DNA of 17,500 nucleotides. Source: Deltaproteobacteria bacterium (lineage in GTDB: Bacteria; Desulfobacterota; Dissulfuribacteria; Dissulfuribacterales; UBA3076). The position numbers were made by a program, and so were the translations under genes. Numbering within the stretch: position 1 is the first letter of the stretch; each line of letters opens with the position of its first letter. Of this stretch, positions 5,639 to 13,161 are shown piece by piece. Below the pieces are notes generated by a model. It saw only the letters and a program-made list of their open reading frames with translations. It was not told where the DNA came from and did not search any database. The DNA is taken from positions 1-17,500 of the forward strand of contig JAGGRV010000023.1 of the NCBI GenBank assembly GCA_021159445.1. Reading direction: 5' to 3'.

Positions 5639-7798
5639 TTAAATTTTTTGTCCTCTTACGACAGGTAATCCTATTTTAAAGCTGGTGCCTTTTCCTTTCT
5701 CACTTTCATAAGCCAAGGTCCCATTCAATGATTTTATGATTTCATAAACAATGGATAGCCCTAATCCGGAGTGGCCATGACTTTTTGAGGTTACGAACGG
5801 CTCGAAAAGTCGAGGCTTAATTTTATCGGAAATACCTGGTCCCTCGTCAGTGATAGTGATTTCCATATTTCCTTGGTATTCTCTGTATTCAGATACTAAC
5901 TCGCCTTCAAGATATCTGGAAATATGTCGGGTTTTGATATACAGATTCCCTCCCATAGGCATCACTTCAACAGCATTCTTGATGAGATTTATAAAGACCT
6001 GTTTTAGACTATCTTTTTCTGTTATAATCGTTGGTAGTTTATCTTCGAGATCCAGATGGACCTTAATATTGGAATGCTCCGACAAAAATCCCGCCATAAT
6101 CCTTATAAGATCTGACAATAAAACGTTAATATCTACTGGTACAAAATTGCAAACTCTTCGTTCGGAAAATGCAGTCAAAGAACGGAGGATCATTGTGATA
6201 CGATCAATTTCTTCATTGAGGTTCTCGATTTCTTCTTGAGCTGGATCCTGTGCGGACAACTTCATCCCGAGAATTTTGAGATAATTTTTCATAATACCCA
6301 GAGGGTTATTCACTTCATGGACCACTTTTCGAGCCATGGACAACGATGCAGCTAATCGTTCAGATTGAATCCTATCAAGCTGGTTCCGTCTCACTTGATC
6401 CACATGTAAGGCCAACGCCACGTTATTGCTAAACATGTTCAAGAGCGGGGAGTGCTTTGAAAGGTGAGAAAATTCAACCTGATCCAGTCCAAGGACAATG
6501 ACCCCTACATATTCGCCCTGGGCGAGCATAGGGATGCATAGCATTCCCTCTTTACCGATGAATCGAATGATCTGTTCATCTATAATAATCGGTTTGGTAT
6601 CTGCGAAGTCGGTAAATGAGTCGAGAGGTTTCCCTTTAGCGAGGGAGGTAGCTAATAAACTTTTGTCGGCTTGCATGGGGATAATAAGGTTGCCGATCAT
6701 GAAAGAGTTATTTTCTTCTTCGGTGGCCTTGCAAATGAGCCCCTTTTTCTTCGGGTCATAGAGGAAGAAAAGGATACGTTTTATATCAAACAGGACCTTG
6801 ATGCTTTGCTGAGCTGTCATCACAATTGTATCTTCGTCATTAGCTTCAAGGAGATTTTGAAGTGTCCCTGTTAAGAGGGAAAACTCCCGGACTTCACGTG
6901 CCAAATCCCCATGTTTCCCTCGGCCTTTTTCAGAAAGGATAGCTTTCTGATCCTTTGGTGGCGCAATTTCTATGCTCAATAAATGGGCCACATTTTTCAA
7001 TTCTTCTTCTGCCAAAGACAATAACTCTTCAACTTGGGATCTACTGAAGCCATAGAGGTCTTCTGCAATATTATAGTCTTCATCCTGTTGCTGAATATGG
7101 GATAAGGCATTAGCTACATATACAATCTGTACCAGTGGGAGAGCATTTAGTATCCTGTTTTTCGGTTCATGGTGATATAGTAATGAGTCTGCCATAAAGG
7201 ATTGAAGGTTCCAACGATGCATTAACCAGGCCCCAACTTCGCTATGGGTAGCACCAAGTTGCCTTTCACCTGCAAGGAGAAGATCATGCTGGTCTTTACA
7301 AGTCTCCAAGAGTTTTCTGTATTGTTCCGGGAAGTTGACCCAGAAAACCAATTTTCCAATATCATGTAAGAGCCCGGACAAAAATGCTTCATCAGGATGG
7401 GTGTAGTGAGTTTTTTCCGCAATAAGCTTTGCCACCACGGCACATTTCAAGGAGTGCCACCAGAAGGACTTCAGGCTAAAGACAGAGTTTCCTTTAGTCT
7501 GATTAAAGACTTCGTATACTGACGCGCCTATAGCAATATTTTTTATGGCATTGGTACCAACAAGTACAACGGCCCGATGCATACTTTCAATTCTATGAGG
7601 CAATCCATAATAGGCCGAGTTGACCAAGTTCAAAATTTTGCTGCTTAGTGATGGATCATTCTCAATAATCTTGGAGATCTTTTTGAGATTTTCTTCATCC
7701 TGTCTGCATGCATCAATCAGTTTTAGGAGAATATTGGGTAGTGTTGGTAGATACTTTTGTGTTTCTATTTGTCTAAATAAGGATTCTCGTGTTTGCAT
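5639..7798 (-). CDS. HDOD-GAF-histidine kinase fusion protein
   Basis: A 719-aa soluble protein. Residues about 10-275 form an HDOD domain (YLPTLPNILLKL, IENDPSLSSKILNLVNSAYYG) with H115, H145-D146, H185 and H209-H210. The final HD-type Asp is replaced by Asn230, unlike the paralogue at 1532-2368. A GAF-like sensor region follows (about 320-465: IKRILFFLYDP, KEGMLCIPMLAQGEYVGVIVLGL). The kinase core comes next: HisKA with H494 in HEVNNPLG, N-box NLIKNAVE (604-611), DEGPGI (651-656), SGLGLS (677-682). An in-frame TAA lies immediately before ATG 7798, so no longer protein is possible; the ribosome site is weak. HDOD fused to a kinase suggests that the HDOD state controls autophosphorylation. 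Without a receiver or output domain of its own, it may pass phosphate to the hybrid kinase encoded downstream, which is an inference from neighbourhood. Confidence 0.94.
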   Translation of the reverse strand: MQTRESLFRQIETQKYLPTLPNILLKLIDACRQDEENLKKISKIIENDPSLSSKILNLVNSAYYGLPHRIESMHRAVVLVGTNAIKNIAIGASVYEVFNQTKGNSVFSLKSFWWHSLKCAVVAKLIAEKTHYTHPDEAFLSGLLHDIGKLVFWVNFPEQYRKLLETCKDQHDLLLAGERQLGATHSEVGAWLMHRWNLQSFMADSLLYHHEPKNRILNALPLVQIVYVANALSHIQQQDEDYNIAEDLYGFSRSQVEELLSLAEEELKNVAHLLSIEIAPPKDQKAILSEKGRGKHGDLAREVREFSLLTGTLQNLLEANDEDTIVMTAQQSIKVLFDIKRILFFLYDPKKKGLICKATEEENNSFMIGNLIIPMQADKSLLATSLAKGKPLDSFTDFADTKPIIIDEQIIRFIGKEGMLCIPMLAQGEYVGVIVLGLDQVEFSHLSKHSPLLNMFSNNVALALHVDQVRRNQLDRIQSERLAASLSMARKVVHEVNNPLGIMKNYLKILGMKLSAQDPAQEEIENLNEEIDRITMILRSLTAFSERRVCNFVPVDINVLLSDLIRIMAGFLSEHSNIKVHLDLEDKLPTIITEKDSLKQVFINLIKNAVEVMPMGGNLYIKTRHISRYLEGELVSEYREYQGNMEITITDEGPGISDKIKPRLFEPFVTSKSHGHSGLGLSIVYEIIKSLNGTLAYESEKGKGTSFKIGLPVVRGQKI

Positions 7799-7891
7799 TT
7801 ATATGGAACCCATTCTAATTTTTTTACTAGCAGCCAATCTATAAAGAGAACTTCATTCTCAATAAGTAAATCGGCATCCTTTATTTTATCT

Positions 7892-7924
7892 GTCAAAACC
7901 ACCGCCTTTGGCGGTGGTAGTTGA
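7892..7924 (-). terminator. Intrinsic terminator of the arg operon
   Basis: ACCACCGCC (7898-7906) and GGCGGTGGT (7910-7918) form a perfect 9-bp GC-rich stem with a 3-nt loop, extendable by GTCAA/TTGAC at the base. Read on the minus strand it lies about 37 nt after the argF stop codon and is followed by TTTTGACAG. That is a short T-run, enough for a moderate rho-independent terminator. It separates the arg block from the HDOD-kinase gene. Confidence 0.75.
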
Positions 7925-7954
7925 CTCATCAGTTTACACTTTTTTGAAAAAACC

Positions 7955-8887
7955 CTACAATCCCATGGCCCATTCCAGCACGGCCTTGTGAAGGTGCATC
8001 TTGTTTTCCGCCTGGTCCCACACTACTGAATGTTCCCCTTCCAGCACCTCCTCGCTTATTTCCTCTCCTCGATGGGCTGGGAGGCAGTGGAGGACAATGG
8101 CATCTGTTTTGGCCTTGGCAAGAAGAGCATCGTTGATCTGAAAAGGGGCAAATATCTTACGGCGTTTCGAGGCCTCTCGTTCCTGGCCCATACTGGCCCA
8201 CACGTCTGCGTTTATGACGTCAGCACCTTCTACCGCCTTTTTTGGATCAGTCGTAAGTGTGATGGGTGCTGTGGACTCAGTTTGGGCTTCGCTTAAAATC
8301 TCTTTGTTAGGCTCGTATCCCTCTGGGCAGGCTAGGGCCAAGGCAAACCCAAGCCTGCTTGCAGCCTGGATCCATGAATGGGCCACATTGTTCCCATCCC
8401 CTACCCAAGCGACTTTTAGTGCATTTATGTCTTCATCCTTGTACTCCATGACAGTCATGATGTCAGAGAGGACCTGACATGGATGATGCTGATCCGTAAG
8501 TCCATTGATAACAGGGATGTCTGACCACCTGGCAAGCTCATCAACCACGTCCTGGCCAAAGGTGCGGACCACGAGACCGTCCAAATACCGGGAGAGAACC
8601 CTGGCTGTATCCTTAAGGGGCTCTCCTCTTTTTAGCTGAAGGTCTTTTGAAGACAAAAAGGTCACGTTGCCGCCCAGTTGTAACATCGCGGCTTCAAAGG
8701 AGACCCGAGTTCTGGTAGACGGCTTTTCAAAGAGCAACCCTATGATTTTGCCTATGGCAGGTCTATAAGGTTGACCGGATTTATAGAGACTCTTAAGCTT
8801 CAAGGCCCGGTTGATCAGAAAGAGGATCTCATCAGAGGCCAAATCAAAAACAGCCAGATAATGTCTTGGATTTGGCGATTTTTTCAT
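7955..8887 (-). CDS. argF: Ornithine carbamoyltransferase
   Basis: It transfers the carbamoyl group from carbamoyl phosphate to ornithine, giving citrulline in arginine synthesis (cytoplasmic, normally a trimer). The 310-aa length is typical. Visible signatures: the carbamoyl-phosphate loop STRTR (57-61) in KPSTRTRVSFE, HPCQ (135-138), the ornithine-side DVWASMG (228-234) and HCLPAHRG (267-274) with the catalytic Cys268. The start ATG 8887 overlaps the argD stop codon by 4 bases (ATGA), so translation is coupled. It is the last gene of the argB-argD-argF run, followed by a terminator hairpin at 7892-7924. Nothing looks defective. The SMG motif and HCLPAHRG context favour ornithine rather than aspartate carbamoyltransferase. 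Confidence 0.97.
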   Translation of the reverse strand: MKKSPNPRHYLAVFDLASDEILFLINRALKLKSLYKSGQPYRPAIGKIIGLLFEKPSTRTRVSFEAAMLQLGGNVTFLSSKDLQLKRGEPLKDTARVLSRYLDGLVVRTFGQDVVDELARWSDIPVINGLTDQHHPCQVLSDIMTVMEYKDEDINALKVAWVGDGNNVAHSWIQAASRLGFALALACPEGYEPNKEILSEAQTESTAPITLTTDPKKAVEGADVINADVWASMGQEREASKRRKIFAPFQINDALLAKAKTDAIVLHCLPAHRGEEISEEVLEGEHSVVWDQAENKMHLHKAVLEWAMGL

Positions 8888-10056
8888 ATATTATTCTCAA
8901 TCGCATTTAGCATGGCATTGATTTCCGCTTTGGTAACAATTAAGGGCGGTACCAGGCGGAGTATCTTTTCCTGGCCCAGCAGCACCAAAAACCCCTCTTC
9001 CATGAGCCTGTTGGCCAATTCAGGCACGGGTTTCCTGAATTCAATGGCCTGGATAAGTCCCCTGCCGCGCACCTCAAGAATTGCTTTCGGATGCCTGCCC
9101 GCCAGGGATTCGAGACCTTTTTTAAGGTATGTGCCCGTCTCCTTCACCCTGTCAAGAAAACCGGGTGATGTCAGGGTTTCGATAACCACCTTTGCCGCAG
9201 CACAGGCCACCGGGTTTCCACCAAAGGTGGATGCGTGGCTCCCGGGCCGCAGGCATGATATCACTTCCTCTTTCGCGAGCATAGCCCCTATGGGAAACCC
9301 GTTTCCAAGGGCCTTTGCAAGGCAGATCACGTCGGGGACTACCGGGGTCTGTTCATAGGCAAAGAGTGTCCCGGTCCTTCCCATCCCCACCTGGACCTCG
9401 TCAAACATGAGCAGGGCGCCCAGGCGATCACAGATCTCCCTGGCTGCAAGGAGAAACTCATCACTGACCGGCCGTACCCCTCCCTCTCCCTGGACGGGTT
9501 CGATCAGGACCGCAGCGGTCCTCTGACCTGCAGCCAGCTTGAGGGCGGTGATGCTGTCGGGCGGGACATGGATGAAACCTGATGGCATGGGCTCAAATCC
9601 CTGCTGGAATGCAGGTTGTCCCGTGGCGGCCACTGTTGCCAGGGTGCGGCCGTGAAATGATCCCTCCAGACAGATCACCTCATAACAGTCAGGACCGCGA
9701 TTTTCGTGGCCGTAACGGCGGGCCAGCTTAAGGGCTCCCTCTACGGATTCCGCTCCTGAGTTACAGAAAAATACCCTGTCGGCAAAAGAGTTTTCCGTAA
9801 GCAGATGTGCCACTTCCAGTTGGGGCAAGGTCCAGTATAGATTTGAGACATGGACCAGTGTCCCGGCCTGGCGGGCTATTGCCTCCGTGACTCCGGGATG
9901 GCAATGCCCCAGGCTGCAGACGGCAATCCCTGCAGCAAAGTCCAGATATTCTTTCCCCCTGTCATCCCAGACCCTGCAGCCCTTTCCCCTCACCAGAGTT
10001 ACGGGAAAACGGCTGTAGGTATCTGCAACACAGGAGCTGAGTGATTGAATTGTCAC
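8884..10056 (-). CDS. argD: Acetylornithine aminotransferase
   Basis: This PLP enzyme converts N-acetylglutamate semialdehyde to N-acetylornithine, with glutamate as amino donor. At 390 aa it matches the family. Visible: LDFAAGIAVCSLGHCHP (38-54), the phosphate-binding SGAES (100-104), the ring-stacking region SFHGRT (133-138), DEVQVGMGRTG (219-229) with the PLP-contacting D219, and the Schiff-base lysine K248 in CLAKALGNGFPIGAM. The start is GTG 10056, sharing GTGA with the argB stop codon; GGAG lies about 8 nt before it inside argB. As a class III transaminase it could also act on succinyldiaminopimelate, but the flanking arg genes settle the main role. The region is visibly richer in G+C than the kinase genes, and long antisense open frames there are shadows. 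Confidence 0.96.
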   Translation of the reverse strand: MTIQSLSSCVADTYSRFPVTLVRGKGCRVWDDRGKEYLDFAAGIAVCSLGHCHPGVTEAIARQAGTLVHVSNLYWTLPQLEVAHLLTENSFADRVFFCNSGAESVEGALKLARRYGHENRGPDCYEVICLEGSFHGRTLATVAATGQPAFQQGFEPMPSGFIHVPPDSITALKLAAGQRTAAVLIEPVQGEGGVRPVSDEFLLAAREICDRLGALLMFDEVQVGMGRTGTLFAYEQTPVVPDVICLAKALGNGFPIGAMLAKEEVISCLRPGSHASTFGGNPVACAAAKVVIETLTSPGFLDRVKETGTYLKKGLESLAGRHPKAILEVRGRGLIQAIEFRKPVPELANRLMEEGFLVLLGQEKILRLVPPLIVTKAEINAMLNAIENNI

Positions 10057-10931
10057 CGGACAATCTCCGTTCCAACCCCGGCATCTGTGAACAGTTCCAG
10101 CAAAATGGCGTGCTCCTTCCTTCCGTCGATTATGTGGGCCTTATTGACCCCGTTGCTGACGGCCCTCAGACATGCCTTTAGTTTCGGGATCATTCCGCCG
10201 GTTACAGTGCCATCTTCCAGGGCCTTTCTTGCCGTATCCGCTGTCATGGATGGAATCAGTTCATCCTTCGAATTCATGACCCCCGAGACATCTGTCAGGA
10301 GTATGAGCTTTTCAGCTTTCAGTTCTCCTGCTACGGCCCCTGCAACAAGGTCGGCGTTTATGTTGTATGCCTGTCCCTCAGGTCCGACGCCGACCGGGGC
10401 TATAACCGGTATAAAACCTGAGCCCTCAAGGGCCTTAAGCACCCCTTCATTGACAACTGACACCTTTCCCACTTTTCCAATATCTATAATTTCAGGCGGA
10501 CGTTCATCACCGGTGTATTTGTAAATCTTCATGGGATCAGCCTGTATGAGATCGCCATCCCTGCCGGACAGACCCACCGCCCGTCCTCCATGGCGATTGA
10601 TAAGGCCCACTATCTCCTTGTTGACAGTACCGACCAACACCATCTCCACCACGCTCATGGTCTCATCATCAGTGACCCGCTGGCCTTCGACAAACATGGG
10701 CCGGATACCCATCCTCTCCATTATTTGGCTTATCTGGGGCCCGCCTCCATGGACAATGACCGTATTGATGCCCACGTATTTCATCAGGATGATGTCCAGC
10801 GCGAACTTCTCCTTGAGGGATTGTTCCGCCATGGCGTGGCCACCATACTTTATGACAATGGTCTTGTCGGCAAACTGTCTGATATAGGGAAGGGCCTCAA
10901 TAAGAGTCTGGGCCCTTGATAGATTGTCCAT
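10053..10931 (-). CDS. argB: Acetylglutamate kinase
   Basis: It phosphorylates N-acetylglutamate, the usual controlled step of arginine synthesis. The 292-aa amino-acid-kinase fold shows KYGGHAM (28-34) with Lys28, the glycine loop HGGGPQ (61-66), R85 in EGQRVTD, NINAD (190-194), TDVSGV (213-218) and GGMIPK (245-250). Two traits match the arginine-inhibited, ring-forming NAG kinases: an N-terminal helix before the fold (LIEALPYIRQF, 10-20) and the C-terminal ILLELFTDAGVGTEI. Feedback inhibition by arginine is therefore likely (family knowledge plus inference). ATG 10931 has only a weak GGA site about 8 nt upstream. It is the first arg gene, 136 nt after hslU, with a long hairpin repeat in the gap, so it may have its own promoter or be read through from hslU. 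Confidence 0.97.
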   Translation of the reverse strand: MDNLSRAQTLIEALPYIRQFADKTIVIKYGGHAMAEQSLKEKFALDIILMKYVGINTVIVHGGGPQISQIMERMGIRPMFVEGQRVTDDETMSVVEMVLVGTVNKEIVGLINRHGGRAVGLSGRDGDLIQADPMKIYKYTGDERPPEIIDIGKVGKVSVVNEGVLKALEGSGFIPVIAPVGVGPEGQAYNINADLVAGAVAGELKAEKLILLTDVSGVMNSKDELIPSMTADTARKALEDGTVTGGMIPKLKACLRAVSNGVNKAHIIDGRKEHAILLELFTDAGVGTEIVR

Positions 10932-10961
10932 AAATTATCCAATCAAATTTTTATTAAACCT

Positions 10962-11058
10962 GGATTGAGCGATTAGCTGTTAGCCATTAGCGTTTAGCTT
11001 TGGAAAACATCCTGTAATCATTAAGCTAATAGCTAACCGCTAAAGGCTAATTACTCAA
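10962..11058 (-). repeat. AGCTAA-type long hairpin between hslU and argB (copy 2)
   Basis: The left arm (10965-11002) reversed reads AAAGCTAAACGCTAATGG and onward. It pairs with the right arm (11023-11058), which starts AAGCTAATAGCTAACCGC, giving about 36-nt imperfect arms around a 20-nt loop. The left arm plus TGGAAAA is a near-identical inverse copy of 1124-1170. On the minus-strand transcript the hairpin follows the hslU stop codon by about 10 nt with no T-run after it. It may stabilise mRNA ends or weaken read-through into argB, rather than terminate. Confidence 0.75.
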
Positions 11059-11067
11059 CTTAAAAGA

Positions 11068-12408
11068 TCACAGGATAAACCTGCTCAAATCCTCGTCTTT
11101 GGCTATATGCTTCAATCTCTCCTGTACATATTTTGCTGTGATCATAATCTGCTGAGGGGCAATATCAGGGGCATCAAAAGAGATTTCCTCAACCAGTTTT
11201 TCCATTACGGTATGGAGTCTTCTAGCCCCTATATTTTCCATTTGCTCGTTTACTTCAAAGGAAATCTTGGCTATTTCTTCGATTGCCTCTGTATCAAATA
11301 TCAGCTCTATGTTTTCTGTGTCGAGCAGTGCCTTATATTGAGTGACAAGGGCATTTTCCGGCTCTGTAAGTATCCTTACAAAGTCTTCCTGGGTCAATGG
11401 GTTCAGCTCGACCCTGATTGGGAACCTTCCCTGAAGCTCAGGCAGTAAATCAGAGGGTTTTGAGACATGGAAAGCACCGCTTGCGATGAATAGTATGTGG
11501 TCTGTCAGCACGATGCCATGTTTGGTGTGGACAGAAGTGCCTTCCACTATAGGCAGGAGGTCTCGCTGAACTCCCTCCCTTGAAACGTCCGGGCCGCCGG
11601 TTCCACTCCCCTTGGCAGCAACCTTGTCAATTTCGTCCAGGAAGATGATCCCTGATTGCTCAACACGGGCAATGGCCTTTTTCACCACCTTGTCCATGTC
11701 TATTAATTTTCCTGCTGCCTCTTGTTCAAGGATTTTTTTGGCTTCAGAGACCTTTACATGACGACGCTTCCGCTTGTTAGGCATTATGTTGGATAACATG
11801 TCCTGGACGCCACTCTGCATCTCTTCCATGCCCGCGGCAGCAAAAATTTCAATCATTGGTGAAGAGGGCCTTTGGGCAACCTCCAGCTCCACGAAGCGAT
11901 CGTCCAGCTTTCCATCTCTCAGCATCTGACGGAAGCGTTCCCTGGTAGAGGTTTCTCCTGCGTCTTGCTCGCTTTTAAGACTCGGTAACAAGATGTCCAG
12001 GAGCTGGTCTTCAGCAAGGTCTTTAGCCCTTGCCTCCACCTTTTCCTTTTCTTCGGATTTCACCATGTCTACTGCAAGGTGGGTGAGGTCCCTGATCATG
12101 GATTCAACGTCACGGCCCACATATCCAACTTCAGTGAATTTGCTCGCCTCGATCTTGAGAAAAGGAGATTTTGCCAGTCTGGCAAGGCGTCTTGCAATCT
12201 CAGTCTTACCTACTCCTGTGGGCCCAATCATAATGATGTTTTTAGGGGCGATTTCATCCCGGAGCGGCTCAGGGACCTGCTGTCTTCTCCATCGATTCCT
12301 GAGCGCTATGGCCACTGAACGTTTGGCTTGGGACTGGCCAATAATATACTTGTCCAGCTCGGTTTCTATCTCTCTTGGTGTTAAAGGTTTGATTTCCGCA
12401 ATTTCCAC
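11068..12408 (-). CDS. hslU: HslU, ATPase/unfoldase subunit of the HslVU protease
   Basis: This AAA+ ring (ClpY) unfolds substrates and feeds them to the HslV peptidase in the cytoplasm. The 446 aa show Walker A GPTGVGKT (62-69), the pore loop GYVG (95-98), an intermediate (I) domain about 110-242 carrying EQEAAGKLIDMDKV, Walker B IIFLDEID (254-261), the sensor-2 region GARRLHTV (394-401) and the C-terminal tail LSRFIL, which inserts into HslV. The start is GTG 12408. AGGAGG (12427-12422) lies in the last hslV codons, 13 nt upstream; this spacing is long but it is the only strong site. The gap to the hslV stop codon is 8 nt, so the two are co-translated. All key residues look intact. Confidence 0.97.
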   Translation of the reverse strand: MEIAEIKPLTPREIETELDKYIIGQSQAKRSVAIALRNRWRRQQVPEPLRDEIAPKNIIMIGPTGVGKTEIARRLARLAKSPFLKIEASKFTEVGYVGRDVESMIRDLTHLAVDMVKSEEKEKVEARAKDLAEDQLLDILLPSLKSEQDAGETSTRERFRQMLRDGKLDDRFVELEVAQRPSSPMIEIFAAAGMEEMQSGVQDMLSNIMPNKRKRRHVKVSEAKKILEQEAAGKLIDMDKVVKKAIARVEQSGIIFLDEIDKVAAKGSGTGGPDVSREGVQRDLLPIVEGTSVHTKHGIVLTDHILFIASGAFHVSKPSDLLPELQGRFPIRVELNPLTQEDFVRILTEPENALVTQYKALLDTENIELIFDTEAIEEIAKISFEVNEQMENIGARRLHTVMEKLVEEISFDAPDIAPQQIMITAKYVQERLKHIAKDEDLSRFIL

Positions 12409-12416
12409 TGGATTTA

Positions 12417-12995
12417 TTATTCCTCCTGAGATTCCAGACTTTCAACTATTATATTTTCGTTAGTGTAAATACAGATAGAGGCCGCAATGTTCAGGGAAAC
12501 TTCGGCTATCTCCATGGCTGAAAGATTACTGTGGGCCACAAGGGCCTTTGCTGCAGAAAGGGCATAAGGCCCTCCTGAACCTATGGCCAATATGTCGTCA
12601 TCAGGTTCTATTACGTCACCGGAGCCTGAGATGAGGAGAGAATTTTTTTCGTCAACTGCAATCAACAGGGCCTCAAGCCGCCTTAAAATTTTGTCTGTGC
12701 GCCAATCCTTGGCAAGCTCAACTGCTGCACGCACCAAATTACCCTTGTATTGCTCAAGCTTCTGCTCAAGCTTTTCAAACAGGGTAAAGGCATCGGCAGT
12801 TGCGCCTGAAAAACCGGTAAGGACCTTTCCGTTGTAAAGTCTTCTTATCTTTCGTGCCTTGTGCTTGATAACCGTGTTCCCCAGTGTCACCTGCCCATCG
12901 CCTGCAAGCACCGCCTCGCCATTATAACGAATAGCCAGGACAGTAGTACTACGAATATTGTCCTTTGTTCGGCTCTTTACTTTATTATTATACAC
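12417..12995 (-). CDS. hslV: HslV, threonine peptidase subunit of the HslVU protease
   Basis: This is the proteolytic core (ClpQ), a proteasome-beta-like Ntn hydrolase forming a double hexamer. It has 192 aa. By alignment with TTIVSVRRNG...AGDGQ of the E. coli enzyme, the nucleophile is Thr17 in RSTTVLAIRYNG. Other landmarks are AGDGQVTLGNTV (31-42), the Lys-containing KARKIRRLYNGKVLTGFSG (46-64) and IGSGGPYALSAAKAL (137-151). The start is GTG 12995 with GGAG 6 nt upstream, the only good initiation site. Sixteen basic residues (MYNNKVKSRTKDNIRS) therefore precede the nucleophile, against one Met in E. coli, so removal of a short propeptide must be assumed or the true start is a rare codon further in. 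It is the first gene of the hslVU pair and lies downstream of xerC. Confidence 0.96.
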   Translation of the reverse strand: MYNNKVKSRTKDNIRSTTVLAIRYNGEAVLAGDGQVTLGNTVIKHKARKIRRLYNGKVLTGFSGATADAFTLFEKLEQKLEQYKGNLVRAAVELAKDWRTDKILRRLEALLIAVDEKNSLLISGSGDVIEPDDDILAIGSGGPYALSAAKALVAHSNLSAMEIAEVSLNIAASICIYTNENIIVESLESQEE

Positions 12996-13037
12996 GTTTT
13001 ACTCCATATCCTTAATTTTTTGATTTTTTCCATTCAC

Positions 13038-13066
13038 TGATTCTGCTGAAAAACCCAATCTGCGGC
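13038..13066 (+). repeat. Fragment of the palindromic repeat (left end only)
   Basis: TGATTCTGCTGAAAAACCC (13038-13056), followed by AATCTGCGGC, matches the first 30 bases of copy 1 at 2376-2405 with one substitution and one missing A. Similarity stops at GCGGC, where the next element begins 8 bases later. It is a truncated relic. Confidence 0.7.
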
Positions 13067-13074
13067 GCACAATA

Positions 13075-13161
13075 AATGTTGAATGCTGAATTTTGAATTA
13101 AGGTATATGTCTTTTAAATCTTCTTCCACAATTCAACATTCAACATTTAGCATTCAACATT
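13075..13161. repeat. AATGTTGAATG inverted repeat, supplies the xerC stop codon
   Basis: The left arm AATGTTGAATGCTGAATTTT (13075-13094), then GAATT, pairs with the right arm AATTCAACATT...TAGCATTCAACATT (about 13130-13161). The right arm has a 7-base CATTCAA duplication. On the minus strand the right arm encodes the last residues of XerC (NNVEC) and its TAA. The intervening 30 bases are AT-rich. The hairpin would form in the transcript between xerC and hslV. Confidence 0.75.

Noticed and set aside
8771..9358. Long plus-strand open frame of 195 codons
   Set aside because: It is antisense to argD and argF, which are certain; such frames are usual in G+C-rich genes.
10045..10524. Plus-strand open frame of 159 codons
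   Set aside because: It is a shadow of argB on the opposite strand with no recognisable protein pattern.
10962..11058. AGCTAA steps considered as a CRISPR array or tandem repeat
   Set aside because: There are no constant spacer lengths, and the two arms pair as one hairpin rather than repeat in tandem.
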